In this document: positions 24,232-34,734 of the stretch, piece by piece | How positions within the stretch are numbered: the stretch's first letter is position 1 | Layout of the letters: every line of letters starts with the position of its first letter | Origin: Chlorogloeopsis fritschii PCC 6912 | GTDB lineage: Bacteria > Cyanobacteriota > Cyanobacteriia > Cyanobacteriales > Nostocaceae | Assembly (NCBI RefSeq): GCF_000317285.1 | Contig: NZ_AJLN01000016.1 | Coordinates: 1 to 41,144 of the forward strand | Direction: 5' to 3' | DNA length: 41,144 bases | Position numbers and translations under genes: made by a program | The notes under the pieces: model-generated | Told to the model about the DNA's origin: nothing | What the model saw: only the letters and a program-made list of their open reading frames with translations | Database searches by the model: none

Positions 24232-26349
24232 ATGATTGCAACAACTAAATATCAACTTGAGCCAGTAACAGCTAAGTACCAAGTAGAACGAGGAAGCCAA
24301 CATCCTTTAGGTGCAACGCCATACAAAGACGGGGTAAATTTCTCAATCTTTTCAGAACATGCCACATCTGTGGAACTGTTGTTGTTCGATAAGCATGATG
24401 ACGCGGAACCAATTCAGATTATCCAATTGAACCCAAAAATAAATAAAACCTTTCATTTCTGGCATATCTTTGTTAAAGGGTTGACACCAGGCACTTGCTA
24501 TGGATACCGGGTTGACGGCCCTCAGAATTTACACGGCGCAGGATACCGCTTCAACAAGAACAAGGTACTAATCGATCCCTACTCCAAGGGAAACTGCAAT
24601 GCTCTTTGGAACCGCATAGATGCTTTAGGAACAAAAGACAACCTAGCTACCTCAATGCGTAGTGTAGTGATTGACACCTCAGATTATGACTGGGAAGGCG
24701 ATCGCCCCCTCAACCGACCAATGAGTGACACGATCATTTATGAGGTACATATTGGCGGGTTTACTAGGTCTCCCTCCTCAGGCTGTAAAAACTGCGGAAC
24801 CTTCTCTGGAATTATCGAGAAGATTCCTTACTTGAAAGAATTGGGAATAACAGCTGTTGAACTCCTGCCAGTATTTGACTTTGATGAAAAGGAAATAGTC
24901 CGAGAAGTTAACGGCAACCGACTGAAAGACTACTGGGGATACAACCCACACAGCTACTTTGCTCCTGAAGGTTCATATTGTACTGCTTCTGATGAAGGAA
25001 GCCATATCAGGGAGTTTCGAGATATGGTTAAGGCTCTCCATAAGGCAGACATTGAAGTCATCCTAGATGTGGTCTATAACCATACTAGTGAAGGTAATCA
25101 TATGGGTCCGACCATCAACTTCAAAGGCTTTGAAAATAGCACCTACTATCACCTCGTGCCCTGGGATAAGCAGTATTATATGGACTATACCGGGTGTGGA
25201 AATACCTTTAACTGCAATCACCCAATTGTGGAAAAGTTGATTGTAGAATCTCTGGAATTTTGGGTAAAAGAGATGCATGTTGATGGTTTCCGGTTTGATG
25301 AAGGGTCTATTCTCGCGCGTGGTCAGGACGGAGTACCTATGGCTCATCCGCCAGTAGTGTGGCACATTGAAATATCTGATACCCTAGCCGAAACCAAAAT
25401 TATTGCTGAGGCTTGGGATGCTGCCGGATTGTATCAAATTGGCTACTTTCCTGGATATCGTTGGGCAGAATGGAACGGACACTATCGGGATGATATCCGG
25501 CGCTTTGTCAAGGGAGATCCAGGGCTAGTGGGGGCAGTTGCTTCACGCATAGCCGGAAGTGCCGATCTCTATCAAGCAACTGGTCACCTACCAATTAACA
25601 GCATTAATTTCATTACTTGCCATGATGGGTTCACCCTCAACGATCTGGTTTCATACAACTACAAACATAATGAAGCCAATGGTGAAAATAATCAGGATGG
25701 CATTAATGATAATTTGAGCTGGAATTGTGGAGTTGAAGGAGAGACTGACGATCCAGGAATTGATGCTTTACGTCGGCGACAAATTAAGAATTTCGCAGCC
25801 ATTCTCTTCCTTTCCCAGGGCGTACCGATGTTTGTGGCTGGTGATGAAGTCAGACGTACCCAAAAGGGCAACAACAACGCCTATTGCCAAGATAACGAAA
25901 TTAGTTGGTTTAACTGGAATCTTGTGGAGAAGAACTCAGATATATTCAGGTTCTTCAAGCTGATGATAGATTTCCGCAAGTGCTATTGTCATAGTGCCTT
26001 ACGCCGCAGCCGTTTCTTCAGTGGCGAAGTTAACGAGCGTGGTTTGGCGGACATTTCTTGGCATGGTAGCAAGTTGTTCAGTCCAGGTTGGTGCGATCCT
26101 GATGCCAGAGTTCTCGCATATACTATGGGCGGCTTTGAAGGGGAAGCAGATATTCACGTCATGCTCAATATGTATTGGGAAGCTCTCGACTTTGAAATTC
26201 CCTCAATTACAGGTAGGGAATGGTACAAAATTGTAGACACTGCTGAACCTTCCCCTATGGATATTATGGAACAGGGGAAAGAGACTATAGTTTCAGGCAA
26301 TGTCTGTACTGTTCAGGGTCGTAGCGTTGTCATTTTAATTTCCAAATAA
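24232..26349 (+). CDS. glgX: Glycogen debranching enzyme (isoamylase-type, GH13)
   Basis: A 705-residue isoamylase/GlgX-type enzyme that hydrolyses alpha-1,6 branches of glycogen or limit dextrin in the cytoplasm. The N-terminal CBM48 domain (HPLGATPYKDGVNFSIFSEH) is followed by the GH13 barrel. Conserved regions are DVVYNHTSEG (about 279-288), DGFRFDEGSI with nucleophile Asp356, IIAEAWDAAG with acid/base Glu393, and ITCHDGFTLND with His464-Asp465. The length matches the family. AAGGAAGG precedes ATG 24232. It is the first gene of a same-strand group with the AGE-STAS protein 38 bp downstream. No truncation or missing residue was seen. Confidence 0.95.
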   Translation: MIATTKYQLEPVTAKYQVERGSQHPLGATPYKDGVNFSIFSEHATSVELLLFDKHDDAEPIQIIQLNPKINKTFHFWHIFVKGLTPGTCYGYRVDGPQNLHGAGYRFNKNKVLIDPYSKGNCNALWNRIDALGTKDNLATSMRSVVIDTSDYDWEGDRPLNRPMSDTIIYEVHIGGFTRSPSSGCKNCGTFSGIIEKIPYLKELGITAVELLPVFDFDEKEIVREVNGNRLKDYWGYNPHSYFAPEGSYCTASDEGSHIREFRDMVKALHKADIEVILDVVYNHTSEGNHMGPTINFKGFENSTYYHLVPWDKQYYMDYTGCGNTFNCNHPIVEKLIVESLEFWVKEMHVDGFRFDEGSILARGQDGVPMAHPPVVWHIEISDTLAETKIIAEAWDAAGLYQIGYFPGYRWAEWNGHYRDDIRRFVKGDPGLVGAVASRIAGSADLYQATGHLPINSINFITCHDGFTLNDLVSYNYKHNEANGENNQDGINDNLSWNCGVEGETDDPGIDALRRRQIKNFAAILFLSQGVPMFVAGDEVRRTQKGNNNAYCQDNEISWFNWNLVEKNSDIFRFFKLMIDFRKCYCHSALRRSRFFSGEVNERGLADISWHGSKLFSPGWCDPDARVLAYTMGGFEGEADIHVMLNMYWEALDFEIPSITGREWYKIVDTAEPSPMDIMEQGKETIVSGNVCTVQGRSVVILISK

Positions 26350-26387
26350 TTTCCAGGTCATCAATTTTCAATTTTGGAGAAAATTCA

Positions 26388-28562
26388 ATGAATAACATAG
26401 ATTTTACGTTTTCAGACCTGATCGCTGGGTATGTTACTGATTTTGACACGAGTAAAGGAGAGCATGGTACTTTCACCCTCAAGACCTCAGACGGAAGGAA
26501 CTTTGAAGTAGCATTGACCTCAAACACCTATGCTGAGTTGGTGCGCAATTTGGGAGAGCCTTACTACGATTGCACTGGTCAGATATGGTCAAGAATTGCT
26601 CCAAATCAGTATATTTTCGTATATGGCATTTTCTATCTTGAGGGAGATCAGTATAAGTTTGAAGCCAAGCGTATAGTCTTTCTGGGTCGGACAGAACGCG
26701 AGTATCTTTTTGAAAAGCAAGACTGGTGGATCAAGCAAATACAAAATCTTGCCAATTTTTACCTGAAAGCACAGTTTGAGGATGGTGAAATTGATTATCG
26801 AAAATATCGCACTGGTATAGGCTTGGTTGGTTCAAAGGAAAAGAGCAATCGTCAGGAAACTGACACCATTTCGCGCCTAGTTTACGGTTTTGCCACAGCC
26901 TATATGATGACTGGGGAAGAGCGTTATCTAGAGGCTGCCGAAAAAGGAACCGAATACCTACGTCGACATATGCGTTTTCTCGACGAGGGTGAAGGTATTT
27001 GCTATTGGTATCATGCAGTTGACGTGAAGCCAGATGGAAGTGAGCAAAAAATATTTTCCTCAGAATTTGGGGATGATTATGACGCTATTCCAGCTTATGA
27101 GCAGATATATGCGTTGGTTGGTCCTACCCAAACTTACCGGGTTACAGGCGATCCGCACATTCTGAAGGACATAGAGTTGACCGTCAATCTGTTTGAGTAC
27201 TATTTCCTGGACAAATCGGAAAGAGGAGGATTATTTTCACACATCGATCCGATTAGTCTCAGCCCTTACTCAGAGACTTTGGGTCATAACCGCGCTAAAA
27301 AGAACTGGAACTCAGTAGGCGATCATGCCCCAGCTTACTTGATTAATTTATGGCTGGCGACTGGCGAGGACAAATACGCCGATTTCCTTGAGTACACCTT
27401 TGACACAATTGAAAAGCGTTTTCCGGATTATGAGTATAGTCCGTTCGTTCAAGAACGTTTTTATGAAGATTGGAGCCACGACACGACTTGGGGGTGGCAG
27501 CAGAATCGAGCCGTTGTCGGACACAACCTCAAAATTGCCTGGAACCTGATGCGGATGAACCACCTGAAACCAAAAGAAAAATATGTAGCCCTGGCTGAAA
27601 AGATTGCAGAAATCATGCCAGCAGTTGGCAGCGATCGTCAGCGTGGAGGGTGGTATGACGTCGTAGAGCGTACCCTAAAACCAGGGGAAGGGATATACCG
27701 CTTTGTATGGCATGACCGAAAAGCTTGGTGGCAGCAGGAACAAGCCATTTTAGCCTATCTAATTCTTACTGGTTCACTTGGTAAACCTGAGTATCAACGG
27801 TTGGCACGTGAATCAGCAGCTTTCTATAACGCTTGGTTCCTCGACTACGAAGCTGGCGGTGTCTACTTCAATGTTTTGGCAAATGGACTTCCCTATCTGC
27901 TGGGAACTGAGCGAGGCAAGGGCAGCCACTCGATGAGTGGTTATCACTCCTTCGAGCTGGCTTACTTGGCTTGTGTCTATACAAACCTGCTGATTACTAA
28001 ACAGCCGATGGATTTGTACTTCAAGCCAAAGCCTGGTGCCTTTAAGGATAATATTCTGCGGGTTCAGCCAGATATTCTACCACCTGGCAGCGTGCGTATT
28101 GCTGATGTATGGATCAATGGGCAATCGCATTTCGATTTTGATGCCAACAACCTCAAAATCAAACTGCCATCCTCTACCGATGAACTAAAAGTTAGAGTCA
28201 GAATTCTTCCCACTGAGGTATTTTTCAACGCAACTCTATTAGATGTAACTGAAGGTATCGCCAAGATTTCCTTAAGTGGGTTAATGGATGCAGCTGCTGT
28301 ACCACTTTTCGAGGATGAATTAAAAAAAGCAACCAGCCACTCAGTCAAACGCATTGTCTTGATGCTAGAAAATCTGAAATGCATATCTAGCGCTGGGCTG
28401 CGATCGCTCATTTTCAACAAGCAAAAGTTGGGTGCTGATGTTGAATTCTATATAGTTGGTGCGGCTGAGCATGTGAAGAATTACCTTCAGATGAGTTCAT
28501 TTTGTGAGGGTGTGACTGTGTTGGATAGGTATGAAACTGTCAAGATGGCTAGTGTTAGGTGA
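26388..28562 (+). CDS. AGE-like (alpha/alpha)6-barrel protein fused to a C-terminal STAS domain
   Basis: A 724-residue multidomain protein. Residues 1-100 are a beta-rich region of unknown type (GTFTLKTSDGRNFEVALTSN). Residues about 110-570 resemble N-acylglucosamine 2-epimerase/cellobiose-epimerase barrels: helices with ETDTISRLVYGFATAYMMTG, HAPAYLINLWLATGEDKYAD, VVGHNLKIAWNLMRM, RGGWYDVVE, WWQQEQAILAYLILTG and SYHSFELAYL-like motifs, including candidate catalytic histidines. Residues about 615-724 form a STAS/anti-sigma-factor-antagonist domain (GIAKISLSGLMDAAAVPLFE; CISSAGLRSL) with the phosphorylatable serine position at Ser667. TGGAGAA precedes ATG 26388. Placement 38 bp after glgX suggests a sugar-active or sugar-sensing protein whose activity or partner binding is switched by phosphorylation. 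Confidence 0.85.
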   Translation: MNNIDFTFSDLIAGYVTDFDTSKGEHGTFTLKTSDGRNFEVALTSNTYAELVRNLGEPYYDCTGQIWSRIAPNQYIFVYGIFYLEGDQYKFEAKRIVFLGRTEREYLFEKQDWWIKQIQNLANFYLKAQFEDGEIDYRKYRTGIGLVGSKEKSNRQETDTISRLVYGFATAYMMTGEERYLEAAEKGTEYLRRHMRFLDEGEGICYWYHAVDVKPDGSEQKIFSSEFGDDYDAIPAYEQIYALVGPTQTYRVTGDPHILKDIELTVNLFEYYFLDKSERGGLFSHIDPISLSPYSETLGHNRAKKNWNSVGDHAPAYLINLWLATGEDKYADFLEYTFDTIEKRFPDYEYSPFVQERFYEDWSHDTTWGWQQNRAVVGHNLKIAWNLMRMNHLKPKEKYVALAEKIAEIMPAVGSDRQRGGWYDVVERTLKPGEGIYRFVWHDRKAWWQQEQAILAYLILTGSLGKPEYQRLARESAAFYNAWFLDYEAGGVYFNVLANGLPYLLGTERGKGSHSMSGYHSFELAYLACVYTNLLITKQPMDLYFKPKPGAFKDNILRVQPDILPPGSVRIADVWINGQSHFDFDANNLKIKLPSSTDELKVRVRILPTEVFFNATLLDVTEGIAKISLSGLMDAAAVPLFEDELKKATSHSVKRIVLMLENLKCISSAGLRSLIFNKQKLGADVEFYIVGAAEHVKNYLQMSSFCEGVTVLDRYETVKMASVR

Positions 28563-28794
28563 TAGTTAACAGCCTCTTTAGTTTGCAACTGAGCTTTACT
28601 TGTACCTTAATAAACTTAAGAAAGCCAATAAGTAGGGGATTCAAATACTTATTAAAGATTCAAGTTAGAAGTAGAGGTTTTAAACCCAACTAGTAGTCAG
28701 CCAAAGCAACTTTAAGGGGCTAAATAACGAACTGCTAAAACGAGCCAGCGCCTTGTTTTTTCAATGTTGTAGCTTGTGAATTAATGAGGAACTT

Positions 28795-30456
28795 ATGGCT
28801 AAGCCTGTATTAATTACAATAGACGACGACCCCCAAGTCCTATGGGCTATCGAACGCGATTTACGGCATAAATACGGTAGCGACTTCCGGATATTGCGAG
28901 CAGATTCTGGTGCGACGGCTTTGGAGGCACTCAAACAGTTGAAACTGCGCAATGAGCCAGTGGCACTATTGTTGGCAGACCAGCGGATGCCACAGATGAC
29001 TGGTGTGGAGTTTCTTGAAAAGGCAATGGAAATCTTTCCACAGGCCAAACGCGCCTTGCTTACGGCGTATGCAGATACCGATGATGCTATTCGTGCCATC
29101 AATAAGGCCAAGATTGATTACTATCTTCTGAAGCCGTGGAGCCCTCCAGAAGAGCGTTTGTACCCCGTGCTTAACGATTTGCTAGAGGTTTGGCAGACAT
29201 CGTTTCTCCCATATTTTGAAGGCGTTCGCGTGATTGGTGATCGCTGGTCGCCCAAATCCCATCAAGTCAAAGATTTTTTAGCACGTAATCATATTCCTTA
29301 CCAGTGGCTGGACGTTGAATCAGATGAGGCGAACCGTCTGGTTACCTACGCCACCAGTTCTGATGTCCCACAACTACCACTACTGCTCTTCCCCAATGGC
29401 TCAAATCTGATAGCTCCGACAAATATTGAAATTGCCGAGAAAATAGGGCTGAAAATGCGCCCGACAATGCCGTTTTACGACTTGATTATCGTGGGTGCTG
29501 GTCCGGGCGGTCTAGCGGCAGCTGTTTATGGGGCATCCGAGGGGCTGGATACTGTAATAATTGAAAGAGAGGCCCCAGGAGGGCAAGCGGGGACAAGTTC
29601 CCGGATTGAGAATTATCTCGGTTTTCCGGTTGGACTAACTGGGGGAGATTTAGCCAGACGTGCTGTTGCACAAGCTCACAAGTTTGGAGCAGAGATTCTT
29701 ACGCCGCAAGAAGTAACTAGCGTTCGTACAGAGGGTCAGTATCGAATTGTAACTCTAGCAGATGGATCGGAACTGAGCAGTCATACGCTGATGATTGCAA
29801 CAGGCGTATCGTATCGCAAACTCGATGTGCCTGGTATTGACAGGTTGACAGGGGCGGGTGTGTACTATGGAGCTGCAATCACCGAAGCACTTTCCTACCA
29901 AGACGAAGACGTTTTTATTGTCGGGGCGGGTAATTCAGCTGGACAGGCTGCGATGTACCTCTCTAAATACGCCCGGCGTGTGACTCTGCTCGTACGAGGT
30001 GACTCACTAACGAAAAGTATGTCTAAGTATCTGATCGATCAGATCGAATTAACTGACAATATAACAGTAAAATTGTTGACTCAGGTTGCTGAAGTATTTG
30101 GCAAAGACAAGCTTGAGGCGATAACTCTTGCAAACATAGAAACTAGTGAGGTTGAAACTGTCCCTACCAACGCCCTTTTTACCTTTATTGGTGCGATGCC
30201 ACGTACTCACTGGTTACAAGATGTTGTAGAGCGCGATAAATATGGATTCATCCTGACTGGGCCTGACACTATGCAGAATGGGACACTTCCAAAAGGATGG
30301 ACACTAGAGCGCAATCCGTTTCTTCTCGAAACTAGTGTGCCGGGTATTTTCGCGGTAGGTGACGTGCGCCATAAGTCTGTGAAACGAGTTGCCTCAGCGG
30401 TGGGTGAGGGAGCGATCGCTGTTCAATTCATTCACCAATATCTCGCATCTTTATAG
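28795..30456 (+). CDS. Response regulator - glutaredoxin-like - thioredoxin-reductase-like fusion
   Basis: 553 residues. The receiver domain (1-125) has acidic pocket Asp10-Asp12, phospho-acceptor Asp62 in LLLADQRMPQMTG, Thr90 and Lys113. Residues 140-220 have a glutaredoxin-like pattern (GVRVIGDRWSPKSHQVKDFL, ARNHIPYQWLDVE), but the CPxC position reads SPKS, so no redox cysteine. Residues 226-553 are a flavoprotein: FAD motif GAGPGG (234-239), NADPH motif GAGNSAG (377-383) and FAVGD near the end. At the thioredoxin-reductase CxxC position there is GVYYGAAITEA, so the dithiol is absent. The protein likely passes electrons directly or senses NADPH/redox state rather than reducing thioredoxin. 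GAGGAA precedes ATG 28795. No kinase is adjacent. Confidence 0.93.
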   Translation: MAKPVLITIDDDPQVLWAIERDLRHKYGSDFRILRADSGATALEALKQLKLRNEPVALLLADQRMPQMTGVEFLEKAMEIFPQAKRALLTAYADTDDAIRAINKAKIDYYLLKPWSPPEERLYPVLNDLLEVWQTSFLPYFEGVRVIGDRWSPKSHQVKDFLARNHIPYQWLDVESDEANRLVTYATSSDVPQLPLLLFPNGSNLIAPTNIEIAEKIGLKMRPTMPFYDLIIVGAGPGGLAAAVYGASEGLDTVIIEREAPGGQAGTSSRIENYLGFPVGLTGGDLARRAVAQAHKFGAEILTPQEVTSVRTEGQYRIVTLADGSELSSHTLMIATGVSYRKLDVPGIDRLTGAGVYYGAAITEALSYQDEDVFIVGAGNSAGQAAMYLSKYARRVTLLVRGDSLTKSMSKYLIDQIELTDNITVKLLTQVAEVFGKDKLEAITLANIETSEVETVPTNALFTFIGAMPRTHWLQDVVERDKYGFILTGPDTMQNGTLPKGWTLERNPFLLETSVPGIFAVGDVRHKSVKRVASAVGEGAIAVQFIHQYLASL

Positions 30457-31951
<1,495 letters not shown>

Positions 31952-32683
31952 TTAGCTTTGTTGGGTATGTGCAGCCTGAACGAGAGCTTGAAAAATTCTT
32001 TGATGACTAGGATTAAGAGTTGAAAGCTCAGGATGCCATTGCACCCCAATTGCCCAAGGATGATGTTCATGCTCGACAGCTTCAATGACCCCATCATCTG
32101 GGGCATGAGCAACAACCTGCCAACCAGGTGGGACTTTATCTACTGCTTGATGATGCAAAGAAACTACAGATATGTGAGAATTCTGTACACAGTTAGCTAA
32201 ACGGCTTTTTATATCTATTCTGACGAGATGTTCTGTCGGTAAACATCGTCCAGGTTCAGGTTCTAGACGATGTAATGCAGATGTACCGTAGACATCACCA
32301 ATGTGAGGAATCAGAGTACCCCCACAGGTGACGATGAGAATTTGTAAACCCCGGCAAATACCCAATATCGGCAGATGACGTTCAAGAGCAAACTTGGCAA
32401 GTTGCAATTCAAAAGCATCACGTTCAGCATCGACAGAATAAATCGTAGGATGAGCAAAACCGTTGTAGCAAACAGGGTCAATATCTCCACCTCCGGAGAT
32501 AATTAAACCATCCAAAGGATCTAGAAGTATGGCAGGCTCAATTTCTCCTGGCGGTAATAATATGGGAATGCCACCTGCGGCACGGACTGCATCTATATAT
32601 TCGCTTGGTAGAGAAAATGGTAATGCTGCTTGCCGACCGTAAGTTGTAATGCCAATCAATGCTTTTCGAGATTTGCTACTCAT
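31952..32683 (-). CDS. Gamma-glutamyl-gamma-aminobutyrate hydrolase (PuuD-like) family protein
   Basis: A 243-residue class-I glutamine-amidotransferase-type hydrolase. The oxyanion region is GLIISGGGDIDP (about 59-70), the nucleophile elbow is LGICRGLQ with Cys110, and the His-Glu pair is GVQWHPELS with His217 and Glu219. VSLHHQAVDKVPPGWQVVA is also family-typical. Such enzymes cleave gamma-glutamyl amides, as in putrescine utilisation, and the cyanobacterial substrate is unknown. It starts 7 bp after the stop of the small gene upstream and shows no ribosome-binding site of its own, so it should be translationally coupled; the frameshift in that gene may lower its expression. Confidence 0.9.
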   Translation of the reverse strand: MSSKSRKALIGITTYGRQAALPFSLPSEYIDAVRAAGGIPILLPPGEIEPAILLDPLDGLIISGGGDIDPVCYNGFAHPTIYSVDAERDAFELQLAKFALERHLPILGICRGLQILIVTCGGTLIPHIGDVYGTSALHRLEPEPGRCLPTEHLVRIDIKSRLANCVQNSHISVVSLHHQAVDKVPPGWQVVAHAPDDGVIEAVEHEHHPWAIGVQWHPELSTLNPSHQRIFQALVQAAHTQQS

Positions 32684-32690
32684 CTTGATG

Positions 32691-32925
32691 CTATTTAAGT
32701 ATTTTGTCTAGCAGGTTTGTTGCAGGTTGTGCTTTAGCCAGTGTTGCTTGATGATCGCTGTAAGCACTAACCAAATGTACTAGACTGCTCACGCCGATCT
32801 TGAGTTGCTCGAGTTCTTGATTTGTAATCAATTCTGCATCAAGCATTCGTTCGACTAAAGGTTTAAGATCGCCGACATCAAGCGTGAACTTTTTGGACTT
32901 TTTCTACGCTATTGAGTAATGCCAT
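32691..32925 (-). pseudogene. Small conserved-looking gene with a single frameshift in an A-run
   Basis: ATG 32925 has GAGGAA upstream and gives MALLNSVEK, but this frame stops soon after. One frame over, the DNA encodes KSKKFTLDVGDLKPLVERML, then DAELITNQELEQLKIGVSSL and ends LLDKILK at TAG 32691-32693. Removing one A from the run GAAAAAG (about 32903-32907) joins both into a clean 77-residue helical, mildly acidic protein. The gene ends 7 bp before the PuuD-like ATG. I do not recognise a family. The frameshift may be real decay, a sequencing error at a homopolymer, or less likely programmed slippage. Confidence 0.65.
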
Positions 32926-34052
32926 TAATGTTTCCTCAAAAAATTTTCCCAGTCTATTGTTTAAATGGGGTAAATATAGCATCGGTGACACAAGGGGCAA
33001 ACTAAACCGTATAGTTCAATGTCGTTGTACCCATAATCTTGCCGCGACTGGAAGCATAATGTCGCTAGAACCGAGTCTGTAATGCTCATTCTCTCGTTGT
33101 GTGATCGCGGATGTAAGCATTGGTCGAAAACCTTAAGCAACAGTTACTGGAAGTAGAAGCTGAGATTGGGCAAGCACTTAATCAAGACCAACAGTGGGCT
33201 GATTCTACCCAACTGCTGCAAAGTATTAAGGGTATCGGTTGGCTCACTGCTGCTTGGCTGTTAGTAACAACCCTAACCTAAACTTTACCACTTGTGAAAC
33301 AGCTCTTGCAGTGACAGCTTATGCTGGCGCTTCACCTACACTTTTTCAATCTGGTACTAATGGATGGCCATAAAGGGGCGATTGGACATACTGGTCAGAC
33401 ACGACTACGAACTGCTCTCTATCTAGCAACCTTAAGTACACCTCAGAGTAATCCAATCATTAAAACCTTGTACAAGCGATTGAGGGCTTCGGGCAAGCCC
33501 ATGAAAGTGTGCTGCACGAAAACTGTTGCACCTTGCTTAGGATGTTGTTAAAAAGAGGTAGCCGTTTGACCAAAACTACGCGTTGAAACAGCCATGCACT
33601 TGACAATTGGCTATGGTATCTTCGCTAGCTCTTCCCTAGATTGCCAATCTTACCGATGAACGACTTTGGATTCTCCAGTTCAGGAGTGTCCTTGCCGAAA
33701 ATGTTATCTCTTGACCTAAGGAACCTGCGGAAGGTGGGGTTATCAGTTGACGGCAATTGATTTTATATTTGCATTATTTTTGGACTTGACTACCTTCTTG
33801 GTCAGCTTTATTTTAAAGCCTGATTAAGACATTTCTCTATTAGCTTATATTCTCTAATTGTTGGGTTTACCGTACTAATAAATACATGATTCTACTACTT
33901 TTGATTATGCGAAAATTATCGGACGGTAATCATCAATTTATTAGGTGCTATTAACCGTATTTTCAATCATTGAAATCATCAATAATATAAGAATCAAAGC
34001 AATAAAATCCTGAAGTCAATAAATAATTAATTAGGAATCATAAGAGCGAGTT
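32926..34052. other. Intergenic with a second IS110 relic
   Basis: Holds the promoter region of the minus-strand small-gene/PuuD-like pair near 32930-33000, the IS110 copy 2 relic (33113-33550), and about 500 bp without recognisable genes before the Hsp20 remnant. Confidence 0.5.
33113..33550 (+). mobile_element. IS110-family transposase relic (copy 2, different subgroup)
   Basis: Frames give ALVENLKQQLLEVEAEIGQA, LLQSIKGIGWLTAAWLLVTT, then after a stop and frameshift HKGAIGHTGQTRLRTALYLA and LSTPQSNPIIKTLYKRLRAS. These are the coiled helix, HhH-like SIKGIG and Tnp-domain motifs of the IS116/IS110/IS902 C-terminus. The sequence differs from copy 1, so the two derive from distinct IS110-type elements. 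The N-terminal half is absent. Confidence 0.85.
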
Positions 34053-34304
34053 ATGGTATTAGTATGTTACAACCCCTGGCAAGAATTGAACACACTGCAA
34101 TGTCAAATCGACGGAGCTCTTGAAGATTTCCAAGCACCAACCTTTACCAAAGCTCCAGTATCCGACTCCACAAAACCGAAGATACCGTACATTTGAAACT
34201 GGAACTCCCTGGTGTTAATGCTTAAAGATGTACATATAGATATCTCAGTTACTGAGAATGCAGTTAAGGTGGTTGCTGAGTGTAAGTCAGAAATCAAAAC
34301 TTTC
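34053..34304 (+). pseudogene. Hsp20 small heat-shock protein, 5' part, truncated by IS6
   Basis: ATG 34053 opens MVLVCYNPWQELNTLQCQID, followed by a region near SDSTKPKIPY, then a frameshift to VHLKLELPGVNA and LKDVHIDISVTENAVKVVAE and CKSEIKT. This is the start of a cyanobacterial Hsp20: M-L-RY-PW-E---LQRQI, then the alpha-crystallin domain (ELPGV--KDVDI-VTENAV-V-GERK-E). The coding region ends abruptly at about 34304, where IS6 transposase sequence begins. The C-terminal half of the crystallin domain and the IXI tail are missing, so no functional chaperone can result. Confidence 0.85.
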
Positions 34305-34632
34305 CCACAGAAATCATCAGCTATGCAGTTTGGTTGTATTGTGCCTTCCCGTTGAGTTATGGGGACGTGCAAAAACTGCTGCTGTACTGGGGGATTGATG
34401 TGAGCCATGAGGCAATATTGAGCGTGATGTCAGAAGTTTGGACAGCAGTTTGCCCTGGAGTTCCATTGATTAGACAACACTTTCACCCCAAATATCACTT
34501 ACTCCCTGCTCATAAATATCGCTATTGGCAAAAGTTGCCTGGGACTCAAGTTGTTGCCTAATCCCATCTATTGCTTGTCTCCAGGCAGAATAGTGTCTTT
34601 GTGGATAACTGCTCGATTAACTTGACAATGCC
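34305..34632 (+). mobile_element. IS6-family relic with internal deletion, inserted in the Hsp20 gene
   Basis: The sequence encodes FPTEIISYAVWLYCAFPLSY, then GDVQKLLLYWGIDVSHEAI (IS6 N-terminus), next CQKFGQQFAL in another frame, and after a large deletion HPKYHLLPAHKYRYW, the transposase C-terminus. The right end is ATTAACTTGACAATGCC (34616-34632), the complement-oriented copy of the terminal repeat at 705-721. The left terminal repeat is missing, so the junction with Hsp20 is a deletion product rather than a clean insertion. Confidence 0.8.
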
Positions 34633-34680
34633 TCGTTTATACCTAATCTTGATGAACTACGTACTACTTAGGAGGTACTT

Positions 34681-34734
34681 ATGTTACAAGTTGATGAAAT
34701 GTTACAAGTTGATGAAATGTTACAAGTTGATGAA
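34681..34734. repeat. Triple tandem 18-bp repeat carrying start codons
   Basis: Three consecutive perfect copies of ATGTTACAAGTTGATGAA, each an in-frame start followed by LQVDE. Copy number could vary by slippage without breaking the frame. Confidence 0.95.

Noticed and set aside
25063-25365. Minus-strand frame inside glgX
   Set aside because: Antisense shadow of a clearly conserved enzyme.
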